Below are positions 45,080 through 55,935 of a DNA stretch of 64,000 nucleotides, in pieces. The notes beneath the pieces are model-generated. The model saw only the letters and a list, made by a program, of their open reading frames with translations. It had not been told where the DNA came from and made no database searches. The first letter of the stretch is position 1. The number at the start of each line of letters is the position of its first letter. This stretch comes from Vanessa cardui (lineage: Eukaryota; Arthropoda; Insecta; Lepidoptera; Nymphalidae). The stretch spans positions 3,410,001 to 3,474,000 of the forward strand of contig NC_061131.1 in the NCBI RefSeq assembly GCF_905220365.1, read 5' to 3'. A program made the translations under genes and the position numbers.

Positions 45080-45393
45080 AGTAGTAGTAAGCGGTAGTAG
45101 TAACAGCCCGTAAATTTCCCACTGCTGGGTTAGGGCCTCCTCTCCTATTAAGGAGAGGTTTTGGAACATATTCCAAAACGCTATTCCAATGCGGGTTGGT
45201 GGAATGCACATGTAGCAGAATTTCTATGAAATTAGACACATGCCATGACAGGTGCCCTCACGATATTTTCCTCCATCGCCGAGCACGAGATGAATTATAA
45301 ACACAAATTAAGCACATATATGGTGGTGCTTGCCTGGGTTTGAACCAAAAATCGTCGGTTAAGTTGCACTCGTTCTAACCACTGGGGCATCTT
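45080..45393 (-). mobile_element. SINE family A, full length
   Basis: Tail of (GTA)n type on the + strand at 45080-45102, body and head as in the consensus with an insertion near 45243 (CCATGACAGGTGCCCTCACG). B box damaged (TTTGAACCAAAAATCG on +). The two overlapping - strand frames are artefacts. Confidence 0.9.
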
Positions 45394-46289
45394 TCTTATT
45401 TACCATATATAATACAAATATATCAGTCTACCACCGCAACACATGTTTTATTTATGGAATACCATGAAAAATTACGACCACTGATCATAATCAAATGCAC
45501 AACTCACATAATACATTAACGTCAAATATAACAATATTTAAGCCAAGCGTATAATAAGCTACATACATAATAACCGTTAATATCAGTATTTTATTATCCT
45601 TCATTAATTTTAAATTGGTTTGTCGACATTTCTCTTTCCGAGTGTCAGTAATTACGACGAAATCATAAAATTATTGTGACAAATTAAGATAAACGGTGTA
45701 GATGTCTAGTCTGGAGGTCGAAAGTTTGATTTATGGACAAGCATTAAATATGGACCAAAAAATAATAATTTAATTATAAAAAAAAATAATGTTACGAATT
45801 ATTTCAACGTATTTCCAATGTCATAAAATGTACGAATAATTAATAGGGCGACGCGACCACGGATCTAGCGAGCGTGACAGCTGTCTGAATCACTGACGTG
45901 TCACTGTTACGTGACAATCTGTCTAACGTCACGCCATTCTAAGCCGTTCGATTTATTTAAAACTGTGCATTTAAATAACTTCAGAAAAGAAGGAGAATGT
46001 ATGTAAACGCGCATCTTTTTATTTCTATGTGTAAACACTGATTTCTCGGTATTGGCTAGAAGTATGTTGATGTTTTTAAATATGTATTTTAAGGCAATCT
46101 GGTGAACAGGCACACCGAGGGCCAGTGGTGACTATATTTTTAATCTCGTTGGAAATATGCTGTAAAGGGTTTCCTCCGTATGAAACAAAGAAGTATATGG
46201 GACTACCTTCTGGTAACAACGCTTGGTGTACCTTACACTGGCGTATCCACTAAAATACCAACGGAATAACGGTAATCCGCTCCGTCTCA
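45394..46289. other. Unassigned; GC-richer patch at 45845-45935
   Basis: 45845-45935 carries GTGACAGCTGTC and TCACTGTTACGTGAC and shares about 20 bp, inverted, with the pair of related blocks at 54.2 and 54.6 kb. The 68-codon frame at 45907-46113 is unassigned. Confidence 0.35.
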
Positions 46290-46338
46290 TCAAGGCAGTA
46301 TCACGGGATTATTCGGACGTGCTGCCGTGATGCCTTGA
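46290..46338. repeat. Imperfect long hairpin
   Basis: TCAAGGCA (46290-46297) and TCACGG (46301-46306) pair with CCGTGA (46325-46330) and TGCCTTGA (46331-46338). 14 paired bases with a 3-nt bulge on the left arm and an 18-nt loop. Perhaps the core of an unclassified repeat. Confidence 0.55.
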
Positions 46339-46399
46339 CGGTTGAGTGGCCTTCACTGCCCTTACACAGAAAAATTATTACCCCTCATGTACCACGCCA

Positions 46400-46500
46400 A
46401 TGAACGACCAAGCTTGGGAACTCTTACTCGTACATACACTGGCTCATTCCTTAAACCTGCTACACAACAATATTAAGCGCTGCTATTTGACAGTAGTATA
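46400..46500 (-). repeat. Diverged R1 fragment
   Basis: AAGCTTGGGAACTCTTACTC, ACTGGCTCATTCCTTAAACC and CTACACAACAATATTAAGCG follow R1 in reverse. The 97-codon frame across it is not a gene. Confidence 0.5.
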
Positions 46501-46677
46501 TGATAAATCAGTGGCAATGATGGTGGTGTTACTGGTGAAGTTCTGGTGGGGCCAGCGACATTGCACAATCCTTCCACAAAGTATAAATTCATTAAATTCC
46601 GTCTCGAAATGGTTTCCTTACAATGAGACAACAAATTAAAATTACTTAAGCTTTGATTATTTATTTGAATAGATTAT

Positions 46678-47091
46678 TTAACACGTTCACTGCGATACGA
46701 GGTCTAATTGGCCTCGTATGCGTCTCCATTGCGGTGCGTATATATTGTAGGAAATAGATATGATCCCTTTACTATATACTCTCCTTATTGAGTGCGATAC
46801 GAGGTTAATAAAACCCCTCATTTTCTTTTACCTCAGATTATAAATACAATAACCCTTACATTTACGCTTCAAGGTTTAGGTCAATCGATTCATAGTTAAT
46901 AATAAGATACCAAAACATAAGGTATTTTTTTAAAATCAACCAAAAAATAAACTATTTTAGTTTCTTAAGCGTTACGAGGTCTGATAAGCCTCGTACCGCT
47001 ATTGTGATAAATTTTCATACGAGGTCTAAAACTCCCCGTACCGCAGGAATGAAAAAAAAAGTAAAAAATAATGCCGCATCGAACATGTTAC
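46678..47091. mobile_element. TTAA-flanked (piggyBac-like) MITE with four internal palindromes
   Basis: The left end TTAACACGTTCACTGCG and the right end GCATCGAACATGTTAC are imperfect inverted repeats, with TTAA at the left and TTAC at the right. Four 23-bp modules of TACGAGG-9 nt-CCTCGTA design lie at 46696-46718, 46798-46820, 46973-46995 and 47018-47040. The first and third have perfect 7-bp arms and the other two have lost one arm. There is no transposase ORF in 414 bp. TTAA targeting is the hallmark of piggyBac transposases. Confidence 0.65.
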
Positions 47092-48025
47092 ATAAAAAGT
47101 ATGTTGTATCAAATTATATTCTGTCACATCTTATCTCCATTTGACTTCCATTATATAATTAACGCTGGATCAAATATATACAAAAAAATATGACATAACA
47201 AGCTATATTATCATGCATAATAAAATTCTAAAATTACGTAATAAAATACAATAATTTATTTTGTTTAATTAATAATAATACGAATTTCATAATATCAATA
47301 AAAACCGAGCACGTCTAGAATAAACATATTCGAACCGTAAAATTATAATTTCAAAAAGATTTTATAATAAAAATATATTTTAAATGGTGAATATATAAAA
47401 TTGTATTTTTATTAAGTGTTATTACACATTTATTGCATTATAAAAATTTAATTGCTGTGCAAATATAGTTAGAGGACGTTCGGTCAAGACATTCTCTTTA
47501 ATTTGCCGTAACTATATATAATTCTTACATACATACATTTTTTTGTGATATAGACTTTACCTTATATGTAGACTATGTATAAACTATTATATAACAAAAT
47601 TACGATGCAAATCATTAACTTACCAAACGATTGCTCATTTGGACTTTTTAAAATGACTCCATGATAATAAAAATATGAGTATTCTTGAAAGAAAATATCA
47701 AAACTCACCGTAGAACACGATCGTGAAATGTCATAAGGATACATGCATAAAAAAAGCGTAACACAAAGTTTTTCATAATTACAACAGCTAAATAAGAAGT
47801 AAGTTCCTACAGGATATTACTACTATTATGATGTTGTACTAAATTATATACTTATATAATTTATTAGAATCTACTGCATGCAAGCAAACCTGGTTATGTT
47901 TCATCGAGCAGTGTTATTGTATCTCTAACACTACCTACTACTTCTCCATCACTCTCTATCATTTCCTAATATTTCTCCTAATCATATGTACAACAGGACT
48001 ATAACTATAGACAAAGACAGAAACC
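47092..48025. other. Unassigned, very AT-rich DNA
   Basis: No feature recognised. A 60-codon frame at 47562-47744 (-) has no motif. Confidence 0.35.
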
Positions 48026-48158
48026 TTTATTTAAAATGGAAGTGTTTACACTTTCTTATTGATTGTCGAAAATCTACCACCGGTTCGAAATATAATACCT
48101 CAGACCTGAGAAAAACCGGTGAAAGAAACTCAGTGGGATCTATTTTTTGTTTATAATA
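48026..48158 (-). repeat. LINE-type 3' tail fragment
   Basis: Reverse of the 41.7 kb type: CTTATTGATTGTCGAAAATC, TACCACCGGTTCGAAATATA, ACCTCAGACCTGAGAAAAAC, CGGTGAAAGAAACTCAGTGG. Confidence 0.65.
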
Positions 48159-48531
48159 TCAATTTACAATATACAGTATATAGATCTATAGATATATGAC
48201 TATATCTATGAACATAGTCGTGTTATATAGATGACTAAAGTAAGGGAAAGCAAGGTTTTTAGTAACAGAAGTCGCGTTAAACTGTTAACTAACTATGTGA
48301 CTGCGACTGAAAACTATGTGATTGAAATATAAATCAACAAACAAACACATTAACAGATAAAATATTAGCAGGGAAGTAACTTGAAGACAACAAATCACGT
48401 TTTGATTGCTTCGCTTGTTAAGAAAATTACAATATCAATGTATTTATTATTTTTTATTGCCGTTAATTATTGTCTATACTTGTATGCGTGAAATGATATT
48501 TTACAGTTAACACACGTATATATTATATAAT

Positions 48532-49017
48532 ACTAGTTTTCGCTCGCGGTTTTTATTACGTATTTGTTCTCATTTTTTTTATACTACATGTGGGCGGACG
48601 AGTATATGGGCCACCTAATAGTAAGTGGTCACCAATGCCCATAGACAATGGCGCTGTAAGAAATATTAACCATTCCTTACATCGCCAATCCATCACCAAC
48701 CTTGGGACTTAAGATGTTATGTCCCTTCACCCTTGTGCTTTAAGATACATTGGTTCACTCACCCTTCAAATGGAACACAACAATGCTAAGTGCTGTTGTT
48801 TGGCGGTAGAATGTCTGATGAGTGTGTGGTACCTACCCAGACGGGCTTGCACAAATCCCTACCACCAAGTATTAAATTAAAATTTTAGATAAAACAATGA
48901 TTGTATATTGAGATTTAATCTTGCTTCATATTTATTTTCATTAAATTCGGTTCGTGGTTTAGGCGTGAAAGTGTAATCGACAGAGTTTATATTAATTTAT
49001 ATTATATAAGTATAGAT
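48532..49017 (+). repeat. ACTAG/CCGCG-type repeat split by an R1 insertion
   Basis: The head at 48532-48583 (ACTAGTTTTCGCTCGCGGTT) and the rest at about 48918-49017 (TTCATTAAATTCGGTTCGTG, TTTAGGCGTGAAAGTGTAAT, ending ATTATATAAGTATAGAT) are separated by the R1 copy at 48588-48874. Confidence 0.6.
48588..48874 (-). repeat. Butterfly repeat R1, near full length
   Basis: TGTGGGCGGACGAGTATATG, GGCCACCTAATAGTAAGTGG, ATGCCCATAGACAATGGCGC, CCAACCTTGGGACTTAAGAT, TCAAATGGAACACAACAATG, TTTGGCGGTAGAATGTCTGA, ACCTACCCAGACGGGCTTGC, ending CCCTACCACCAAGTATTAAA. One of the two best copies in the window. It has no coding capacity, and its class is unknown. Confidence 0.8.
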
Positions 49018-49660
49018 TATAACAGCATTTCTTAAAAAAATGTTCATATACATTGATGGTGGTACATTTGTAGGTTTGTATTGTAATCTCCGGAACCGAG
49101 AATACAATTCTAAAACGTTTTTACTGGTGAGCGTGAAAAGTGACTTTTCTTTATTAGTAAGCAATCTATGTAATTGCGCACTTTTGAAGCCGGGTGGACT
49201 GCTATATTTCTATAAAACATACGTTTACTAGGCTAAAAAGTCTTCAGTAAAGAATGGATTTCGACACAAAATTCACAAATAGTGATCAGAATAGAGATCT
49301 TTTGACTCTAATTTTACGAGTAATAATCTGAAACCATTACTAAAAATGCTCAAACCTTTATTGATACAACACAACTAAACATATTTCCATCTCTTTCTAA
49401 CGAATGATTTTAACAAGGATAGCAAGTGTCTTAGTTCTCTAAAGTTAAATCAGATTAGACGGTGTGAACAAATAAAATCAGTATTAATATTACGAAAAAT
49501 TATGTTTTTGACCTCATTATGTCATTATGATTTATTGTTTTGTTACAGTCAATGACTCTGTACGAATTCCATTTGTAATTACGCATATTCGCTTATCTGA
49601 CCTTGATTAATTATAAGTGCGTGAGCACCTACATTTTGCTACTTTGATTTAAGATGATTC
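49018..49660. other. Unassigned DNA
   Basis: A 63-codon + frame at 49040-49231 has no domain. No other feature recognised. Confidence 0.35.
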
Positions 49661-50131
49661 AAACAAGAACAACAATAAACAAATTTCCCGCTACTGGACT
49701 AAGGCCTCCTCTACATTTGAGAAGGGTTTTTTATGTTATGGGCGGCAAACGAGCAGGAGGCTTACCTGATGGAAAGTGATCACTGACCATGGACATCTGC
49801 AACACCAGGGGGCTTGCAGGTGTTGCCGGTCTTTAAGGAATGACAACGCTCTTTTTTTGAAGGCTCCCAAATCGTATCGGTTTGGAAAAACCGCCGGCGA
49901 AAGCTGGAACATATTTCACCACGCTGTTCCAATGCGGATTGGTGGAATACACATCACAGAATCTTTAAGTGATTTGACACACGCAGGTTTGCACACGATG
50001 TTTTCCTTCACAGCTGAGCACGAGGTGAATTATAAGCAAAATTAAGCGCATGAATATTCAGTGATGCTTGCTTGGGTTTGAACCCGTAATCATCGGTTAA
50101 GATACACGCGTTCTAACCGCTAGCCATCTCG
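49661..50131 (-). mobile_element. SINE family A interrupted by a second repeat
   Basis: The SINE tail side (49661-49725, CAACAATAAAC, CTAAGGCCTCCTCTAC) and head side (49906-50131, GGAACATATTTCACCACGCT to AACCGCTAGCCATCTCG) are the two parts of one - strand copy. The 180 bp between them belongs to another family. Confidence 0.88.
49726..49905 (+). repeat. Nested repeat (GGGCGGCAAACGAGCAGGAGG type)
   Basis: GGCGGCAAACGAGCAGGAGG, CTTACCTGATGGAAAGTGAT, CAACACCAGGGGGCTTGCAG, GTGTTGCCGGTCTTTAAGGA, ATCGTATCGGTTTGGAAAAA, CCGCCGGCGAAAGCT form a dispersed repeat I recognise from Lepidoptera. It is inserted in the SINE without an obvious target duplication. The 89-codon frame at 49776-50045 spans the join and is not a gene. 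Confidence 0.75.
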
Positions 50132-51046
50132 ACACTCGTTTTTTTTTTGATTAATCAAAAAGCTCAATAAAATATTGTTAGTTATGTACAATACAAAAAA
50201 TACATATAACGAATGAAATATTATCGTGACTGATATATAAAGAAATCTAACAATTTAATAATGCTTGTAAATCTTAATTAAGCATAACAATAATAAATCG
50301 ACTCGCGATATAAAAAGATAAACAAAAAGATACGCCATAAAGATATCATTAATATGAGCATAACTTAATAAATTTTAATTAATATAACCTATTATGTAAC
50401 ACGCCATTAATCAGTCCTGTTAATGGCGTCATAAATAACTCTACAGCATTACAACCCCCTTTAAACTAGAAAAAAACTATCATTAACTTTATAATAATTA
50501 ATCAAACATATCTTTAAAGGTAACAAACATAACCTAGGAAATTTAAAATGTAGCTAAGCTAAATTGATTCTTAACACATTGAAATAAGTTTCTAGTTTCT
50601 TTGTAATTCTGTCATTTTGATAATGAGCGGTTAATTTTTGTAATACGTATAATATTTTTAATTGTTATTCGACTTCTGAAATAGAAGGCGACTGTAATTA
50701 GTTGATTCTTGCGGGTTTTCGTTTATCTCTCGATCTTGACAGCTTAAATGGTTGAATGTTCAACATTAGTTAGTTTTTAATTATAATGTTGTATTAATTT
50801 CACTGTCTTTCTTGGTACAAGGGCGGGTAATGGACGATTTTAACACGCTCTCGAAAGTAATTATTTTTAAACTTGTAATTAACGAATTAGATATACGTAA
50901 TTATGAATGGTGATTACCTAGATAGATTGGACGTTATTTTTAAATTTTGAATAAAATGAAATTCCAATTTTAAATTAAGTTAAATAATTTTAATTACATT
51001 TTTCCCTCTAGGTAGGTTCAAAAGAAATTCACTATATTTGTATGCA
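50132..51046. other. Unassigned AT-rich DNA
   Basis: Nothing recognised. Confidence 0.35.
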
Positions 51047-51242
51047 ATATTATAAATGCAAAATTGACTTTGTCCGTCTGTCTGTTAGTTGCTTTTAAAC
51101 GGCCAAACTAATGAATTGAATTTGATGAATTTTAGTTTGTAGCAAAATTGAACTCTAAAGATATCTTCCTTAGGGTTCAATCTTGCTATGTTTTTAACGC
51201 CCAAATCTTAAAATGCGTGCAAAACCGCGGGCTTCAACTAGT
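51047..51242 (-). repeat. ACTAG/CCGCG-type repeat
   Basis: ATATTATAAATGCAAAATTG, ACTTTGTCCGTCTGTCTGTT, CTAAAGATATCTTCCTTAGG and AACCGCGGGCTTCAACTAGT: complete in reverse, with both ends present. Confidence 0.75.
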
Positions 51243-51576
51243 TTGATGTATAGGTACTGCCGAAAAAAAACAATAAGATTAGATGCACTAGCAAAATAGC
51301 GCTTTAAAGCGCTTGTTACACGATATTGAATTTATATGATGCAATTTGTATGTAGTTATGATATCTTCGCTTAATATGGCAGCCGTCATGTTTTTTAACT
51401 TCAAACGCACAGACGGACCCCCCGTCCATCCGATACGTGACGACGCATAAATCAAAGTACAATAGTGAAATAAAAAAGTGCCTTAGCGTTTAATCGCTGC
51501 GAGTCCACGAGGTTCCGTCGAGTTTATTTACGTTTACATTCAATTTTAAAATTATTAATAATAGTATTTAATAGTA

Positions 51577-51836
51577 GTATTTACTTGGTGGAAGGGCTTT
51601 GTGTAAGCCCACCAGGTACAACCCACTCATCAGTTATTCTACCGCCAAATAACAGTACTCAGTATTGTTGTGTTCCGGTTTGAAGGGTGTGAGCAAGTGT
51701 AACTACAGGCACAAGGGACATAACATCTTAGTTCCCAAGGTTGGTGGTACATTGACGATGTAAGGGATAGTTAATATTTCTTACAGCTTCATTGTCTATG
51801 GGTGATGGTCACTTACCATCACATGTATGATGGTTT
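51577..51836 (+). repeat. Butterfly repeat R1, near full length
   Basis: ACTTGGTGGAAGGGCTTTGT, CAACCCACTCATCAGTTATT, GTATTGTTGTGTTCCGGTTT, GGCACAAGGGACATAACATC, TTAGTTCCCAAGGTTGGTGG, ATTGTCTATGGGTGATGGTC, CACTTACCATCACATGTATG. Inverted with respect to the 48.6 kb copy. Confidence 0.8.
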
Positions 51837-51975
51837 TAGACAAATATAACAAAAGCCCAATGTTGATCACGTGTTCTAAATTCAAATTATAATTGGCATT
51901 TCGATTAATAATCATTAATCAAGCACATATTAATTACATAATTATATCAGTAGGCAGCAAGTGATTAATTTATAT

Positions 51976-52196
51976 AACACTAGCGACCCACTCCGGCTAC
52001 ACACGGATACTTGATATGTATCGTTATATTACGACCATAATACATAAAATTATTATAAATTCTAGCCTATGTGTTTTCTGATGTATAACATATATTACTG
52101 TAAAATTTCATCTAAATCCGTTCACTAGTTTTTTCGTGAAAGAGTAAGAAACATACATGCATCCTCATAAACGTTCGCATTTATAATAGTAGGATT
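51976..52196 (+). repeat. ACTAGCGACCC-type repeat
   Basis: CACTAGCGACCCACTCCGGC, CACACGGATACTTGATATGT, GTAAAATTTCATCTAAATCC, GAAAGAGTAAGAAACATACA and CGCATTTATAATAGTAGGAT. Shares its head with the 43.5 kb repeat and its tail with the 1169 type. Confidence 0.7.
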
Positions 52197-53581
52197 TATA
52201 ATAATTGATTTAAAAAAAGTTTAGGTTTTATTCTGTCTTATAATATTTAAAAAAAAAGGTTTTATTCTAAGTCGTATACTGTACGTACGAAACCCTAAAA
52301 TCTTTGAAAAAAAATAATGGAATCATCGCGCCATTGCGTCCCGTTTGCTTTACTGCATATGGACTTCGCGCTCCGACGCAAGCGCATTTTAATTTTATTG
52401 CCCCCACAAAAGAATAAAGATTTGCCGCGACTCGTAAATTTCGTCGTACCTTTTTTAGGAGTGTTTAGAAATGTTTTAACATTCGTCTTTGAAGATGCGA
52501 TGTATTAAGGTTTAAATTACATTTTAAGAGAAAGAATGACATCAAAAGGTCGTTCGAAACCTTAATTGAATAGTTCAATTAGTTAATCCTAACTAACATT
52601 ATGTAGGAAAAGGTAAGTTCGATTGTTATGCTTTACCGACTAAATAACTCAGGTGATCAATATTAAATTTTGTATACATAAAATTTAATATTTTAATATA
52701 AATGGTGAAGTTGTGAATAGTTTTTAATTTTTACTCATAAGGTATGTTGGCCAATGTACTATCAGGTCTACGTTGTACTTTCTCACACTTAAAGCTCCCA
52801 TATCTATGGGCGATAGTGATTACATAGTATATTTAAGTTGCTCATTTCATTTTTCTCTTCAATTGGTTTCAATAATTATACTGGAAGTGATAAATGATTC
52901 ACTTTTAAACAGGACATGCTATTACATTACCGGAGTTATTTGAATGTACAATAAAATAAAAATAAGAGAGGAAAACCACTACGTAATAAATTGAAGTTAA
53001 AATTTTGAAATTAATTTTTATATTTTCTGCGAACTTTATCATTAATGCAATAATCACACCTAAATTATCATAATACATTTAAATTCTGAGAATTGTGTGA
53101 ACGAGATTATTTTTCAAACATCATATATTCATAACAGTAACGCTGAATTAAAATAGCTGATTAACTAGTATTGAAAAATAGACTTTTGTTTCCTTTTTTA
53201 AACAGAAGTATTTTTCTTGTAAACCAGTTAAATTTGAAGAGTTTTAGATGAATTTCTATTCTATAGGTATTTTAGCATCGCCCCACGGGCCTCATGGATA
53301 AGCTGGGTATTCTGGTAAGTCTGATAATTAATCGAATCTCCTCAAAACACGGATATCCTGTTACATTCACAGGCAGAGGCTTTCTAGGGATTCAAACTGC
53401 CCCCCAAAACTGTTTATGGTATATGAAGAAAAATTTTGGATATCACTTATATGTACTTGCAGTAAAACTTCTTTGTCGTTATAGCAAACCGGACTTAACT
53501 AAAAATAAATATTGTTAAAGATAGCTTAATATATATGCAATAGTACCCTATCAGAGTATATCTATAGTGATATTATACATG
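52197..53581. other. Unassigned; GC-richer patch at 52315-52510
   Basis: 52317-52508 is open for 63 codons and less AT-rich (CATCGCGCCATTGCGTCCCG, TTTGCCGCGACTCG), but no domain is seen. 53294-53518 is another open frame without a domain. Confidence 0.3.
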
Positions 53582-53690
53582 CATAAAACTCTATCTGTTA
53601 CGCTTTCACTGCTCAAACACAAAACCAAATTTTAGAAATTTTCGATAAAGCAAGCTTGACCCCAAAGAAGGACATACCAAAAACTTACGA
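53582..53690 (-). repeat. ACTAG/CCGCG-type repeat fragment
   Basis: CTCTATCTGTTACGCTTTCA, CTGCTCAAACACAAAACCAA and CTTGACCCCAAAGAAGGACA in reverse order. Confidence 0.55.
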
Positions 53691-54149
53691 CCATTCTAAC
53701 ATGTGGGTTGAAACTATTGGCTCTATAGTACGAGATTTGTTATACTGAAGCGCCTTTATCCAGCCAGTAATAATAAAGAGAATAATATAAAAACCTCTCC
53801 AACAAGATATACATAGGTATATATGCTTTTGAAATAAATCGGTCCAATGGTGTCGAATACAAATCAAACGGATATAACTCAAATCAGAAATCATTTATTC
53901 AATGCAGAAGCAATTAACTGATATTCTATACTGATAAAAAAAGAACCCAAAAGAACTAAGCGAGTTTTTTAACGATACTATTTTATATAACAAAGAAATA
54001 GCCAAGAGGCGATCGTGTCATTCATCTATAAATCCATCATCCATCATAATACATAAGCCTATTATCAAAATAAAATAATTATACACGTCTATAAAGTTAC
54101 ACAAACAATTCAAATTTTATTCAAATCCATCCAGTTTCAGATTCAGTCA

Positions 54150-54745
54150 TTAGCGTGTCCCGTTTGACACATCAAAGCGGTCAGCTGTCATCGCGTCACG
54201 TCACAGTGACACGCTATGATAAGTAGTCGGCTGATTACTGCGGCCCGGGCGCTTTTTGTGCGGACACGAATTGTCAAACAACACGCTGTTTGACACGAGG
54301 GATGACAGCGCTCGGACGCTGTCTATCGACGTTCGTGATTCGATGTTTTTAATAAATAAAATCATGAACAAATGTCATTGAGGCTTTATGGTTTTCGTTC
54401 AGTCAAAAATATATTGTTTAAACAGCTTATACGTAATTTATTTTCAATTAAATTTATGAAAACCTATTGATTACACAATATAAAAAATTATAATATATAT
54501 TTCTTGAAGATGTATTAGCACACTGGCTTAAATTAATAAAACGCAATTATTTTTCTATTTTCGTGTATATTTTATATCAAATGTATTCTCTAATTAGCAC
54601 CCTGCGTGATACGTCAAAATGGTCAGTTATCATCACGTCACGTTACACTGACACGTTGTTATAAATAGAGGGTTAATTACTGATTACATGTGTATGTTTT
54701 TGCGCGGATATGACATTTCATATAAAAAACTTTTTGACATTTGAT
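54150..54745 (+). repeat. Two related about-150-bp blocks (54150-54302 and 54594-54745)
   Basis: Both contain GTCAG(C/T)T(G/A)TCATC(G/A)CGTCACGT, then AC(A/T)GTGACACG-like, GATTACTG and a G-rich to T-rich run ending TTTTTGACA-like. The first block is GC-rich and intact-looking. The second has drifted to A+T. Could be a duplicated regulatory element or two copies of an unknown short element. Confidence 0.5.
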
Positions 54746-55594
54746 ATATCTAAGTGAAGTAACAGAGTTAATATATGTATCTATCGATATTTGGAGTCTT
54801 AAAACAGTTAAATATTTTAGAAACACATTCAATATTATTGATATAATATTCTTCGTCTATTGGTTTACATAATTTATATGAGTGGAGGTAAAATTTAACA
54901 ATATTTTTTATACCAATATTTAAATTATATAAACACATGGTTTTGAAGAAAGATTCAAATAACAAAAATATTAAAATAAAATTTATCGATAATACAGTAG
55001 CCCATCACTGGTACTCGCACATAAATTACTTCAAAAGTGATTTACTCGCCATACAAATCGTTCCACTACCCGCTGCCTCGTCTCCTGACTGACAGGTGTG
55101 AATGATGGGCCTAGACGCATGTCGACTGACAATCACGCGCGCCAAACAACCGACTCTTTGATGCTAATCGTCTTGTTTTTGTTACGTTCACCGAACATTA
55201 GGGCAGAAATAGATTAAACGCTCACCTTTAGATTGTTTATTCTGATGTAATTGATTGTAATTCACCTGACAAACTTTCATTTCCTGTTCAAATATCATTT
55301 AGAACTTAATAATATTGTATAAAGTATCGCTTGTTATTCCTAAATGTGGCTTTAAATCTGCCTTCTTTTATTTATTTTCAAGTAAGGTTATAAAGGTTAT
55401 GTGACTGAGTTGAGAAGACGTCGTTACGTCTGAGTGATACGTTAATTGGTTCTAATTACACAGTCTGTGGTCATTTGCATTAAGACATACACAGCCGAAC
55501 ACTCGCATACATACTTGTATTTAATATTGAACTGAAAAATTTTATTTTGAAAAAGGAATTTTTAAAGATTAAATAAAAAACTTTTTAAATTGCT
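54746..55594. other. Unassigned DNA
   Basis: A unique GC-richer stretch at 55060-55150 (CTACCCGCTGCCTCGTCTCC, GACAATCACGCGCGCC). No gene supported. Confidence 0.3.
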
Positions 55595-55935
55595 CAAATT
55601 TCGCCCTTCTACCACTTTCTGTCGGCGTCTTTTTTAACGCTCCCGTCTGCCCGTCACGTACACGCCTCGCAAAATAAAACACGCGCTGAGTGGCAACCAC
55701 AAATCACATTTTTTAATCGAGCTCACGTCTCTGATCACCTACAAAACGAAATTCACGACACTTGCGTCCTTATCATCTGAGAAATTAAGTCGAAATTCCC
55801 TCAGCGAAGTCACGGAATAATATAGCTGCATTATGGTGTGCAGTCACGTCGTGCCGTGCGGAATGTTATCGACATCCGCCAAACTATCGACACTGGCGCA
55901 ACACTAATTGCTCTTTTTGCGCGACCATTATTCAC
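55595..55935. promoter_or_regulatory. GC-rich unique island, possible promoter or non-coding first exon
   Basis: The longest clearly GC-richer unique stretch in the window, with many CpGs (CGCTCCCGTCTGCCCGTCAC, ACACGCGCTGAGTGG, CACGTCGTGCCGTGCGG) and repeated TATCGACA words at 55866 and 55885. No long frame. Insect promoters and 5' exons often look like this, but no TATA box, initiator or transcript start can be fixed from sequence. Confidence 0.25.

Noticed and set aside
49776..50045. 89-codon + ORF
   Set aside because: Crosses the junction between a nested repeat and a SINE.
51298..51313. Perfect palindrome AGCGCTTTAAAGCGCT
   Set aside because: Too short to separate from chance without conservation data.
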